Positions 6,469 through 14,587 of a DNA stretch of 23,907 nucleotides are shown in pieces. Location of the stretch: NCBI GenBank assembly GCA_002389505.1, contig DGPA01000001.1, forward strand, positions 1 through 23,907. The letters are read 5' to 3'. Position 1 is the first letter of the stretch, and each line of letters opens with the position of its first letter. The position numbers and the translations under genes were made by a program. This DNA is from Halieaceae bacterium UBA4452. Its GTDB lineage: Bacteria > Pseudomonadota > Gammaproteobacteria > Pseudomonadales > Halieaceae. The notes under the pieces were generated by a model that was given only the letters and a program-made list of their open reading frames with translations, was not told where the DNA came from and ran no database searches.

Positions 6469-8283
6469 CTACTCGTCGAGGAAACTACGCAGGTAATCGG
6501 AGCGGGTCGGGTGGCGCAGTTTACGCAGCGCTTTGGCTTCTATTTGACGAATACGTTCACGGGTAACATCAAACTGCTTGCCCACCTCTTCGAGGGTATG
6601 GTCAGTATTCATATCAATGCCGAAGCGCATTCGCAACACCTTCGCTTCACGCGCGGTTAATCCCGACAACACATCTTTGGTGGCTTCCGTAAGCCCCTCG
6701 TCGGTCGCTGAATCGATCGGGCTGGCAATAGTGCCATCTTCAATGAAATCACCCAGATGCGAATCCTCGTCATCGCCAATAGGGGTCTCCATAGAAATAG
6801 GCTCCTTGGCAATTTTCAGAACCTTGCGTACTTTATCTTCCGGCATTTCCATCCGCTCGCCGAGTTCCTCAGGGGTCGGTTCGCGGCCCATTTCCTGGAG
6901 CATTTGCCGGGAAATACGATTGAGTTTGTTAATCGTCTCAATCATGTGCACGGGAATACGGATAGTCCGCGCCTGATCAGCGATAGAGCGAGTGATGGCT
7001 TGTCGAATCCACCATGTGGCATAGGTGGAGAATTTATAGCCGCGCCGGTACTCAAACTTATCTACCGCTTTCATGAGGCCTATATTGCCTTCCTGAATAA
7101 GGTCGAGGAATTGCAGCCCTCGGTTGGTATACTTCTTGGCAATGGAAATAACCAGACGCAGGTTTGCCTCGACCATTTCTTTCTTGGCGCGCCGAGCGCG
7201 GGCTTCACCCATACTCATGCGGCGATTGATTTCTTTGATCTCGGCAACGGTGAGTCCGGTTGCGTCTTCCACCTCGGCAATGCGGCGCTGCATGCGTTGA
7301 ATATCGTCTTTGTGCGTATTGATGCGCGTACCGACATCTTTCTTACGTGCCACTCGAGATACCCAGCGGCTGTCGCTTTCTGATCCTTGAAAGCTTTTGA
7401 TAAATTCTTTGCGGTCCATGCGACAGTCGCGCACAACAATGCGCGTAATCTCGCGCTCCTGGGTGCGAATGGTGAGTAACGCACGTCGAGGTTCATTGAT
7501 CAGTGGGTCAAACACTTTTGGTGTCAATTTAAAGAACTTAAACAGCTCGCCCAGCTTTACCATCTCAGCGATGCTTTTCTTATCATCGCGACTCGTGCTT
7601 GCCAGCATCTTTTCGGTTTTGGTGCATTGCCGTTTGAGAGTTGCAAAGCGCTTTTTAGCTTCGACGGGGTCTGGGCCCGATTCGGTTTCGGTATCGTCAT
7701 CACTGGTATTGGCCGCCGCCGCTGCTGTTTGATCGGCAATTTCCTGTGCCGTCGGCACGTGGTCAGCGGGGTCAAGATAGCCCACTAAAATGTCAGCTAA
7801 CTTTCGCTCTTCTTTGGCGACTAAGTCATAGTCGTTGCACAGTTTGCGTACCACGCCGGGGTAGTGCGCCAGAGCTGTCATGAGCTCGCGGATGCCCTCC
7901 TCAATACGTTTAGCAATGACGATTTCACCCTCACGAGTCAGCAGCTCGACGGTACCCATTTCGCGCATATACATGCGCACTGGGTCGGTCGTCCGTCCCG
8001 CCTCGTTTTCAACTGCAGCGAGGGCCGCTGCCGCTTCCGCCGCAGCTATTTCGTCGGCAGATCGATCGCCCTCGGTCAGGATGAGCTCGTCGGCGTCGGG
8101 TGCCTGCTCAAAAACCTGAATGCCCATGTCGTTGATCATCTGGATGATGTCTTCAACTTGATCAGGGTCGGATATATCCTGCGGGAGGTGGTCGTTGACT
8201 TCGGCGTAGGTGAGGTAACCTTGCTCCTTGCCTTTAGCGATAAGTGCTTTGAGGCGCGATTGCTGGTGCACTTTTTCGGACAT
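6469..8283 (-). CDS. rpoD: RNA polymerase sigma factor RpoD (sigma70)
   Basis: This is the housekeeping sigma factor, 604 residues from the ATG at 8283; a 23-codon extension of the open frame upstream does not fit the family. It starts with region 1.1 (MSEKVHQQSRLKALIAKG), then an acidic Ala-rich linker and region 1.2 (DPVRMYMREMGT, about 100-111). The large non-conserved insert follows. Region 2 (about 374-445) contains DLIQEGNIGLMKAV and YATWWIRQAITR for -10 recognition and melting. Region 4 ends with the -35-binding helix-turn-helix (LEEVGKQFDVTRERIRQIEA) and the tail SDYLRSFLDE. The length matches relatives. It is the last gene of the rpsU-yqeY-dnaG-rpoD operon, with 183 bases between dnaG and rpoD, enough for an internal promoter. 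Confidence 0.98.
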   Translation of the reverse strand: MSEKVHQQSRLKALIAKGKEQGYLTYAEVNDHLPQDISDPDQVEDIIQMINDMGIQVFEQAPDADELILTEGDRSADEIAAAEAAAALAAVENEAGRTTDPVRMYMREMGTVELLTREGEIVIAKRIEEGIRELMTALAHYPGVVRKLCNDYDLVAKEERKLADILVGYLDPADHVPTAQEIADQTAAAAANTSDDDTETESGPDPVEAKKRFATLKRQCTKTEKMLASTSRDDKKSIAEMVKLGELFKFFKLTPKVFDPLINEPRRALLTIRTQEREITRIVVRDCRMDRKEFIKSFQGSESDSRWVSRVARKKDVGTRINTHKDDIQRMQRRIAEVEDATGLTVAEIKEINRRMSMGEARARRAKKEMVEANLRLVISIAKKYTNRGLQFLDLIQEGNIGLMKAVDKFEYRRGYKFSTYATWWIRQAITRSIADQARTIRIPVHMIETINKLNRISRQMLQEMGREPTPEELGERMEMPEDKVRKVLKIAKEPISMETPIGDDEDSHLGDFIEDGTIASPIDSATDEGLTEATKDVLSGLTAREAKVLRMRFGIDMNTDHTLEEVGKQFDVTRERIRQIEAKALRKLRHPTRSDYLRSFLDE

Positions 8284-8418
8284 TCGAAACCCTATGGTAA
8301 GCCGCTGAAAAATAAGAGCGAGATTGTAGCGCGCAGCGACCAGAGCTGCCACGCTAAAAAGCTGATTTGCTCACTATTTGGGCAAATTGTTGTTATTTTT
8401 GCCACCAGGGGTCAGTTT

Positions 8419-8443
8419 GGCTGATTTTTTCACAGAATCAACC
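8419..8443 (-). promoter_or_regulatory. Hairpin in the dnaG-rpoD gap
   Basis: On the minus strand GGTTGATT pairs with AATCAGCC (one G-U pair) across a nine-base loop, shortly after the dnaG stop. No T-run follows, so it is not a standard terminator. E. coli has an mRNA processing site in the equivalent gap; a similar role here is only a guess. Confidence 0.35.
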
Positions 8444-8466
8444 CCTTGAAGCTAACGCCGTGTGCT

Positions 8467-10344
8467 TTATTGTCGGCCCGCGAGCACGCGGAGTTGCTGG
8501 GTCAAATTCAGCAGTTCGCGTTTTTCTCCATCGCTAAGCTGGGCATAATGTCGCCCTTTCAGTTCATTAATCTTCGCCCGTAGCTCAGTGAGCGATTGCG
8601 CGTTGGCGACGCGAGCCATCAGCGCGGTAAAGAGTAGCTCACGACCTTTGTCATCTTCTAGTCCCTCTTTACTCGCCAGTTCAGTCAGCAGTTGACCTTC
8701 GGGCGTGCCGTACCAAAATCCCAACAATGCCGCGGTGGTGGTCCCAGCATCCTGCTGAATTTGGCTGACAAAATTTTTCAGCAGCGCACTATCCCGCCTG
8801 CCATCACTGGGTAGGCTGTCAATGTCAACCTTGGCACCCAGTGCCGGATCTAAGACGAGCAACCCAAGCACCTTGTGAATATCGTTGTTTGCCGCCGGGC
8901 TTAGACTATGATCGACGGGCTCAACGTCTGACGCCTCGGGGGGTGCATAATCCTCATCGTAATAGTCAGTGTCGGTATCGGGCGTGGGGGAGTGCTCAGT
9001 TGCCGCTTCAACTGAGCTGTTAGCGGGCACGCTGGCGCGGACCACCGGGGGCGTCTGTAGGCGCTTCAATGAGTCAACATCAATGCCTGTTTGATCAGCC
9101 AATGCTTGATACATGAGTGTTTTGAAGACGCCTTCCGGAAGCAACTGCAGGAAGGGCGCCGCGGTCTTTGACAAGCGCGCCCGGCCGTCGAGGGCAGTAA
9201 TATCAATACCTTTGGCGAGATGCTGGAACAAGAACGTCTCTAGGGGGGATGCTTGAGTAAACAAGTGCTCGAGATGTCCCTGTCCCTTGGCCCTCACCAG
9301 TGAGTCGGGGTCTTCCCCTTCGGGCAAGAACAGAAACCGGACTTGCCTACCGTCATGCATAACCGGCAGCGCCGCTTCCAAGCCCCGAAACGCCGCTTTG
9401 CGCCCCGCTTCATCACCATCAAAACAAAAAATGACTTCTGGCACGTGGCGGAATAGCCGATCAAGGTGCGCCTCGCTGGTGGCGGTGCCGAGGGTAGCTA
9501 CCGCGTAATGGATGCCATGTTGCGCCAGGGCGATGACGTCCATGTACCCCTCAACAACAACAATGCGCTCTAACTGCCGATGGGCTTTGCGCGCTTGATA
9601 TAGCCCGTATAACTCCCGAGACTTATGGAAGACTGGGGTCTCTGGTGAGTTGAGATACTTGGGCTTGTCATCCCCCAAGACCCGGCCTCCGAACGCAATC
9701 ACTCGCCCTCGAGCGTCTACAATCGGAAACGTAATGCGATCTCGGAATCGATCGTAAATACGTCCTTTGTCATTTTTAACCAACATACCGGTGGTCATCA
9801 GATGCTGCTGCTGTTGCTCGGTCGCTGCCAAGGCCGACAGAAGATTATCCCAGCCTGGCGGTGCAAACCCAATGCGAAAGGTCTTGGCTATCTCGCCACT
9901 GAGTCCGCGCTCTTTTAAATAGCTTATAGCCCGCTTGGCGTCGGGGTGTTTACGCAAGCTCAGCTCATAAAATCGGGTGGCTTGCTCTAGCTGCTCAAGC
10001 AGTGGTCGCTGGGTATCTTGGCGGGAGACCTCGCCCGGTCGGCCTTCCTCTTTGGGGACCTCTAGTCCCACCGTTTGGGCGAGGGACTCCACCGCCTGTG
10101 GAAATTCTAGTCGCTCATAGTCCATGAGAAAGCCGAGGGCATTGCCGCCTGCGCCGCAGCCGAAGCAATAGAAAAATTGCTTGTCAGGGTTGACGCTGAA
10201 CGAGGGCGTTTTCTCATCGTGGAACGGGCAGCAGGCAGAAAAGTTTTTACCCGTTTTTCTCAGCTTGACCCGGCGGTCAATGACATCGACGAGATCGACT
10301 CGGTCAAGCAGGTCATCGATGAATTTCTGGGGTATTTTTGCCAA
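8467..10344 (-). CDS. dnaG: DNA primase DnaG
   Basis: This is the replicative primase, which makes RNA primers for the lagging strand and binds the DnaB helicase; it has 625 residues. The N-terminal zinc-binding domain has Cys39, His42, Cys60 and Cys63 in CPFHDEKTPSFS and YCFGCG. The catalytic core holds the TOPRIM motifs VVEGYMDVIAL and CFDGDEAGRKA. An acidic linker (TDTDYYDEDYAPPEASD) leads to the C-terminal helicase-binding domain. The start is TTG: the codons upstream run into a stop within six codons and no ATG precedes the conserved KIPQKFIDDLL. There is no good ribosome site. A rare start and poor site would keep primase scarce relative to the S21 and sigma products of the same operon. 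A 78-base gap separates it from yqeY. Confidence 0.97.
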   Translation of the reverse strand: MAKIPQKFIDDLLDRVDLVDVIDRRVKLRKTGKNFSACCPFHDEKTPSFSVNPDKQFFYCFGCGAGGNALGFLMDYERLEFPQAVESLAQTVGLEVPKEEGRPGEVSRQDTQRPLLEQLEQATRFYELSLRKHPDAKRAISYLKERGLSGEIAKTFRIGFAPPGWDNLLSALAATEQQQQHLMTTGMLVKNDKGRIYDRFRDRITFPIVDARGRVIAFGGRVLGDDKPKYLNSPETPVFHKSRELYGLYQARKAHRQLERIVVVEGYMDVIALAQHGIHYAVATLGTATSEAHLDRLFRHVPEVIFCFDGDEAGRKAAFRGLEAALPVMHDGRQVRFLFLPEGEDPDSLVRAKGQGHLEHLFTQASPLETFLFQHLAKGIDITALDGRARLSKTAAPFLQLLPEGVFKTLMYQALADQTGIDVDSLKRLQTPPVVRASVPANSSVEAATEHSPTPDTDTDYYDEDYAPPEASDVEPVDHSLSPAANNDIHKVLGLLVLDPALGAKVDIDSLPSDGRRDSALLKNFVSQIQQDAGTTTAALLGFWYGTPEGQLLTELASKEGLEDDKGRELLFTALMARVANAQSLTELRAKINELKGRHYAQLSDGEKRELLNLTQQLRVLAGRQ

Positions 10345-10359
10345 GGGATTATCAATTCA

Positions 10360-10380
10360 GTAAACGGTAGCAGAGTTTAC
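10360..10380. repeat. Inverted repeat before dnaG
   Basis: GTAAAC and GTTTAC arms are separated by nine bases in the yqeY-dnaG gap, just before the TTG start of dnaG. In RNA it could form a hairpin affecting translation of dnaG. The role is inference. Confidence 0.3.
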
Positions 10381-10422
10381 CGCGAAGCATGCGCCCTGCC
10401 CATGTCCATCTACGGATAACCG

Positions 10423-10881
10423 CTAACTATTGAGTTTTGACTTCACTAGCTGGGAGACGACGGCCATATCGGCACGTCCTTGGAGCGCCGGCTTGAGTTT
10501 GCCCATCAGCGGGCCCATCGCCGCCATGCCTGTCGCGTCAATCGATGCCAGTGCGTCACTAATCAGTGCGTTGATCTCGTCGGCGCTGAGTTGTTCGGGC
10601 AGGAAGCTTTGAATAACGGCAATTTCGGCATCTTCTTTATCGGCTAACTCTGGACGATTGGCGTCGCGGAATTGGCTTGCTGAGTCCCGCCGCTGCTTGA
10701 GCATCTTGTCCATAATGGCTGTGGCGCGCGCATCATCAATGTCAATCCGCTCATCTACCTCAACCCGCTTCACTTCGGATAATATAAGGCGAATAGTCAA
10801 TAACCGCGCCTTGTCTTTGGCTCTCATGGCCGCTTTCATCTCGGCCTTAATGGTGGCGACCAGCGTCGCCTCGTCACTCAT
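10423..10881 (-). CDS. yqeY: GatB/YqeY domain protein
   Basis: The 152 residues match the small YqeY family, which shares the C-terminal tRNA-binding fold of GatB. Recognisable parts are the start (MKAAMRAKDKARLLTIRLILSE, given here only as landmark pieces), the charged middle KMLKQRRDSASQF, the segment IQSFLPEQLSADEI, and the end MGPLMGKLKPALQGRADM. Its biochemical role is not settled; a link to tRNA-dependent amidation is inferred from fold. The ATG has AGG about seven bases upstream. It starts eight bases after the rpsU stop and is followed by dnaG, the usual place for this gene in Pseudomonas relatives, so co-transcription is very likely. Confidence 0.93.
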   Translation of the reverse strand: MSDEATLVATIKAEMKAAMRAKDKARLLTIRLILSEVKRVEVDERIDIDDARATAIMDKMLKQRRDSASQFRDANRPELADKEDAEIAVIQSFLPEQLSADEINALISDALASIDATGMAAMGPLMGKLKPALQGRADMAVVSQLVKSKLNS

Positions 10882-10889
10882 CGTGACGC

Positions 10890-11105
10890 CTAGTAAAGCC
10901 GCTGATGCTTGCGGTTCTCGCGGGACATTTTTTTAAGATGTCGCTTAACAGCCGCAGCAGCAGCACGCTTGCGAACGGTCGTCGGCTTTTCATAGTGTTC
11001 ACGCTTGCGGACTTCGGCCAACAACCCAGCCTTTTCGCATGCCCGCTTAAAACGTCGCAAAGCGACATCAAAGGGCTCGTTCTCTTTAACCTTAATGTCA
11101 GGCAT
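10890..11105 (-). CDS. rpsU: 30S ribosomal protein S21
   Basis: The 71 residues form a very basic protein matching S21 along its whole length: MPDIKVKENEPFDVALRRFK at the start, REHYEKPTTVRKR in the middle and a Lys/Arg-rich tail ending HQRLY. S21 sits on the small-subunit platform near the anti-Shine-Dalgarno sequence and helps initiation. The ATG is preceded by a strong AGGAAG (11114-11119), eight bases away. This is the first gene of the macromolecular synthesis operon, driven by the promoter at 11174-11202. Confidence 0.98.
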   Translation of the reverse strand: MPDIKVKENEPFDVALRRFKRACEKAGLLAEVRKREHYEKPTTVRKRAAAAAVKRHLKKMSRENRKHQRLY

Positions 11106-11173
11106 TCACTTCACTTCCTGTTATACAGTTCTCGGACAGGCCACCCGGGCGTGCCCTGTTGAAAGGGTGGCGA

Positions 11174-11202
11174 AGTATAGGCGGGTATTAATGATTTTGC
11201 AA
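11174..11202 (-). promoter_or_regulatory. Sigma70 promoter of rpsU-yqeY-dnaG-rpoD
   Basis: On the minus strand TTGCAA (11197-11202) is followed after exactly 17 bases by TATACT (11174-11179), close to the sigma70 consensus. Transcription would start near 11167, giving a leader of about 60 bases before rpsU. No LexA-type CTG-N10-CAG site was found, unlike the E. coli operon. Confidence 0.7.
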
Positions 11203-11226
11203 AGCCGCCCGACGTGGTAGCTTTGC
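11199..11226. promoter_or_regulatory. Inverted repeat in rpsU/tsaD divergent region
   Basis: Perfect seven-base arms GCAAAGC (11199-11205) and GCTTTGC (11220-11226) are separated by 14 bases. The left arm overlaps the -35 box of the rpsU promoter, and the right arm lies about 38 bases before the tsaD start. The arrangement would suit a dimeric repressor or a hairpin in a tsaD leader. No known regulator consensus was recognised. Confidence 0.4.
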
Positions 11227-11263
11227 GGCCCATTGGGAAAGATTGACGACAAGAGGTAACGGT

Positions 11264-12304
11264 GTGCGCATTCTGGGCATAGAAACCAGTTGTGATGAAA
11301 CGGGCATTGCCTTGTATGACACGCAACACGGTCTATTGGCAGACGCCCTCTATAGTCAGGTCGAGGTGCATGCTCAATACGGTGGCGTGGTGCCGGAGTT
11401 AGCGTCGCGAGATCATATCCGCAAGACGCTACCGCTCATAGATCAAGTATTAGCCGCCGCTAACTGTACCAAGACAGCGCTCGACGGGGTGGCGTATACC
11501 GCTGGTCCTGGCCTAGTGGGGGCGTTAATGGTCGGCGCCACCCTAGGTCGATCATTGGCGAGGGGTCTGGGCATTCCTTCTCTGGGGGTGCACCACATGG
11601 AAGGTCACCTGCTTGCCCCAATGCTCGACACCGACCCCCCAGCCTATCCGTTTGTTGCTTTGCTGGTGAGCGGTGGACACAGTCAGCTCGTACGGGTTGA
11701 CGGGCTAGGCGTCTATGCGCTCTTGGGTGAATCCTTAGACGATGCTGCAGGTGAGGCTTTTGATAAAACCGCCAAGCTCTTGGGCCTGCCGTATCCCGGC
11801 GGTCCCGAGGTTGCTAAGTTAGCTGAGCAAGGTGATCCACAGCGGTTTACCTTCCCACGTCCGATGATTAAGCAGCCGGGCTTAGATTTAAGTTTCAGTG
11901 GTCTGAAGACCCACACGTTGACCACCGTACGTCAATGCGTGGCCGAAACGGGTTTGACCGAGCAAGACAAGGCCGATATTGCCTACGCCTTTGAGCGAGC
12001 CGTGGTAGAGACCTTGGTCATAAAATGTCGTCGGGCGTTGCAACAAGAGGGACTGCACACCTTGGTAATGGCGGGCGGAGTCAGCGCCAACTTATCACTG
12101 CGCGAGTCATTAGCCACGAAGCTTGAACCCGATGGCGTTGACGTGCACTACCCGCCACTGCGCTTTTGCACCGACAATGGTGCCATGATTGCTTACGCTG
12201 GCGCTCTACGGCTATTGGCCGGTGAGCGCGATGGTGCGCAGGCAGACGTGCGAGCGCGCTGGCCCATGACTGAACTGTCGCCGCCGGAGGGCGCCTATGC
12301 CTGA
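11264..12304 (+). CDS. tsaD: tRNA N6-adenosine threonylcarbamoyltransferase TsaD
   Basis: TsaD transfers the threonylcarbamoyl group to A37 of ANN-decoding tRNAs, together with TsaB and TsaE, to make t6A. The protein has 346 residues from the GTG at 11264, preceded six bases earlier by AGAGGT. A TTG at 11243 would add seven residues before the conserved MRILGIETSCDETG-type start and is less likely. Landmarks are the metal-binding HHMEGH near residue 110, SGGHSQL, AFDKTAKLLGLPYPGGP, the GGVSAN nucleotide-binding loop and the FCTDNGAMIA end. It overlaps folB by eight bases. The universal role makes it essential in many bacteria. Confidence 0.97.
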   Translation: MRILGIETSCDETGIALYDTQHGLLADALYSQVEVHAQYGGVVPELASRDHIRKTLPLIDQVLAAANCTKTALDGVAYTAGPGLVGALMVGATLGRSLARGLGIPSLGVHHMEGHLLAPMLDTDPPAYPFVALLVSGGHSQLVRVDGLGVYALLGESLDDAAGEAFDKTAKLLGLPYPGGPEVAKLAEQGDPQRFTFPRPMIKQPGLDLSFSGLKTHTLTTVRQCVAETGLTEQDKADIAYAFERAVVETLVIKCRRALQQEGLHTLVMAGGVSANLSLRESLATKLEPDGVDVHYPPLRFCTDNGAMIAYAGALRLLAGERDGAQADVRARWPMTELSPPEGAYA

Positions 12305-12656
12305 TAAAATTCTGATTCATGGACTGCGAGTTGAAACGGTTATTGGGGTTTATGACTGGGAGCGAACCATACGCCAGCCCTTGGTCATTGATCTTGAGCT
12401 GGCTACCGATGCCTCGGGCGCCGCAGCGACCGACCAAATAAGTCATGCCTTGGACTACGCTGCGATATCCAGTCGGGTCATGGAAGAAGCCGCGGCGTCA
12501 TCTTTTCAACTCATTGAAACGTTGGCGGAGCATCTTGCTAGTTTGGTCTTGAGAGAGTTTGGCGTGGGCTGGTTGCAAGTGCGTATTATGAAGCCCACCG
12601 CGGTACCCGACGCCGATGGGGTTGGCGTGGTTATTGAGCGAGGGTTGCCGCAATAA
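12297..12656 (+). CDS. folB: Dihydroneopterin aldolase FolB
   Basis: FolB converts 7,8-dihydroneopterin to 6-hydroxymethyl-dihydropterin and glycolaldehyde in folate synthesis. The 119 residues resemble E. coli FolB end to end: GVYDWERTIRQPLVIDLEL with the catalytic Glu near 22, LDYAAISSRVME, QLIETLAEHLASLVL, and the Lys-containing KPTAVPDADGVGVVIERG near 100. Its ATG overlaps the end of tsaD (ATGCCTGA), so translation is likely coupled. The 3' end overlaps the convergent cca gene by 26 bases. The folK gene that usually follows is absent here. Confidence 0.95.
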   Translation: MPDKILIHGLRVETVIGVYDWERTIRQPLVIDLELATDASGAAATDQISHALDYAAISSRVMEEAAASSFQLIETLAEHLASLVLREFGVGWLQVRIMKPTAVPDADGVGVVIERGLPQ

Positions 12657-13728
12657 CACGGATCTGGCGTTCTTTTATCGCGGCCCCCAGTGCAGGTCCT
12701 GTCAGTGTGTTAGTGCCGGTCGACGCGGCATTGATCTGCCGAGCAGCCTCACACGCTCGCCGCAGTAACCTCGTCGTCGGATGGGCATCGGCTGAGTGAC
12801 CCTCCAGCGCCGCCAGCGTCGCTAAAAAACCGTCGAAGGGTTCATCTCGTCGGAAACTGTCGAGACCCTTGAGCAAATCAAAGCACCCTGATGCCTGACG
12901 CAGCGCATTTTTAGTCGCTGGTTGGTACCGAGCGACGCCATTGGCCAGTGCCTCGAACAGCTTAGGTGCCTTGAGCGCCCGACAGGTTTGCGTCGCGTTA
13001 TCGGGGGATAACGTGGCCAGCAAGGCCGCCCACCGGCAATCGACCCGGGTGGTGTGAACCCGGGCCCGGGTGAGATGATCAATACCGTTACTGAGTGCCA
13101 AGGCGGGCATTAATGCCTCGAGGGCGCCGCAGTCCTTGAGCACGGAAAAGTAAATCTCCGGCTGGGATTCTGCAAGTGCGCGCTCAGTCTCTGTCCAGAT
13201 TCGTTCGACAGATAAATGTGCCAACTCTCCCGCCGCCACAATGCGCTGCATGAGCGTCAGGGTCTCTGGGGCTACGGTGAAGCCCAAATACCCATAGCGG
13301 CCAGCAAATCTAGCGACTCGGAGTACCCGCAAGGGGTCCTCAATAAAGTGCGGGGAGACATGACGCAGCAGGCGCTTCGCTATATCAGCCCGACCACCGT
13401 AGGGGTCAATAATATCGCCCTCGTCGGTCATCGCCATGGCATTAATGGTTAAATCTCGACGTGCTAAATCTTCCTCAAGGGTAACTGAAGGATGCGCATG
13501 GACTTCGAAGCCATGGTAGCCGCGCCCCGACTTGCGCTCGGTGCGCGCAAGGGCGTATTCCTCCTTGGTCGATGGATGTAAAAAGACCGGGAAGTCTTTG
13601 CCTACTTGGGTGAAGCCCCGGTCAAGCAGCGCCTGGGGAGTTGCGCCCACCACGACCCAGTCCACCTCTGAGTGGGGGTGGTTGAGTAAGCTGTCGCGAA
13701 CGGCGCCGCCCACTTTTAAGATTTTCAT
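12631..13728 (-). CDS. cca: CCA-adding tRNA nucleotidyltransferase, HD motif lost
   Basis: This class II enzyme builds or repairs the 3' CCA of tRNAs from CTP and ATP. The N-terminal catalytic part is very close to E. coli Cca: GGAVRD at 7-12, metal site EVDWVVVG, KDFPVFLHP, EEYALARTERKSG, RRDLTINAMAM and EDPLRVLRVARF. The protein has 365 residues, against about 412 in E. coli. The part where E. coli has the HD phosphohydrolase motif CHDLGKG reads RWAALLATLSPD, so metal-dependent phosphatase and phosphodiesterase activities should be missing while CCA addition should remain. The ATG overlaps the apaH stop (ATGA). It overlaps folB tail to tail. Confidence 0.95.
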   Translation of the reverse strand: MKILKVGGAVRDSLLNHPHSEVDWVVVGATPQALLDRGFTQVGKDFPVFLHPSTKEEYALARTERKSGRGYHGFEVHAHPSVTLEEDLARRDLTINAMAMTDEGDIIDPYGGRADIAKRLLRHVSPHFIEDPLRVLRVARFAGRYGYLGFTVAPETLTLMQRIVAAGELAHLSVERIWTETERALAESQPEIYFSVLKDCGALEALMPALALSNGIDHLTRARVHTTRVDCRWAALLATLSPDNATQTCRALKAPKLFEALANGVARYQPATKNALRQASGCFDLLKGLDSFRRDEPFDGFLATLAALEGHSADAHPTTRLLRRACEAARQINAASTGTNTLTGPALGAAIKERQIRVIAATLAQ

Positions 13729-14582
13729 GGCTGTATGCCTAGCGGCTTGTTGGGCGGTGACTGAGCTGAGGTAGGTAGGCTTTGAAATCGCTCACCGGTC
13801 TCCAGAGCCAGAAATGTCAGTGGACCACCCCAGACGCAGCCAGTATCGAGCGCGATACATTGCGCGTTCGTGGTCTGTCCTTCCAGCGCCGCCCAGTGCC
13901 CAAACAATACCTGCTCGGTGGGCTGGAGCTGATTGGCGTGGTGAAACCAGGCGTCAACGGGCTCATTGTTCAGCCGCGCCCGCGTCGGTTCAACCCCTTT
14001 GCTTTTCATATCTAAACACCCCGACGGCGTGCAGTAACGCATGCGGGTGAGATAATTCGTGATTAGCCTTAAGCGCGCTAGCCCTTTAATAGGCCTAGAC
14101 CAGCAGGCGGGCTCGTTACCGTACATGGCGTGATAAAAGTAGTGGGCATTGGCGCCTTGTAAATAATCTGTCACTTCCTTTGCATAGTCAGCCGCCTGCT
14201 GTGTCGACCACATGGGTGGAATACCCGCATGAACTAAAACATAACCCGACTCGCGATAGACAAGCGGCTGCTGTCGCAGCCAAGCTAATAACGCCGGCGC
14301 GTCGGGGGCCTCTAAAATATCGCTAAAGTTATCCGAGTCGCTCATAATTCCCGCCCCCGCATACGTGGCGAGAAGGTGAAGATCATGGTTACCTAATACG
14401 ACTTTGACGCATGCTTGGTGGTTGTAAAACCAACGCAGCGTGTCAATATTATTTGGGCCGCGATTAATTAAATCGCCCACGGACCACAGCACATCTTTGT
14501 CAGCATTAAAATCGACGTTTTTTAGTAACTGTTTAAAGGGTTCAAAACAACCTTGAATATCGCCAACAACATATGTGGTCAT
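13725..14582 (-). CDS. apaH: Bis(5'-nucleosyl)-tetraphosphatase, symmetrical (ApaH)
   Basis: ApaH hydrolyses Ap4A to two ADP and can remove Np4 caps from RNA. The 285 residues start with GDIQGC near residue 7, then GDLINRGP and GNHD, the three metal-binding phosphoesterase motifs, followed by LVHAGIPP and FGHWAALEG with its His. The length is normal. It begins five bases after the rsmA stop and overlaps the start of cca by four bases, so rsmA-apaH-cca probably form one transcript. The apaG gene usually found between rsmA and apaH is absent. Confidence 0.97.
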   Translation of the reverse strand: MTTYVVGDIQGCFEPFKQLLKNVDFNADKDVLWSVGDLINRGPNNIDTLRWFYNHQACVKVVLGNHDLHLLATYAGAGIMSDSDNFSDILEAPDAPALLAWLRQQPLVYRESGYVLVHAGIPPMWSTQQAADYAKEVTDYLQGANAHYFYHAMYGNEPACWSRPIKGLARLRLITNYLTRMRYCTPSGCLDMKSKGVEPTRARLNNEPVDAWFHHANQLQPTEQVLFGHWAALEGQTTNAQCIALDTGCVWGGPLTFLALETGERFQSLPTSAQSPPNKPLGIQP

Positions 14583-14587
14583 GTTAT

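Noticed and set aside
6757..7383. Open frame of 208 codons opposite rpoD
   Set aside because: It lies entirely antisense to a highly conserved gene, and its product has no family features; typical shadow.
7864..8424. Open frame of 186 codons opposite the start of rpoD
   Set aside because: Antisense shadow of region 1 of rpoD; no motif and no promoter seen.
11117..11140. LexA-like site upstream of rpsU
   Set aside because: CTGTATAACAG has only five bases between CTG and CAG, not ten; other half-sites do not fit the gammaproteobacterial LexA pattern.
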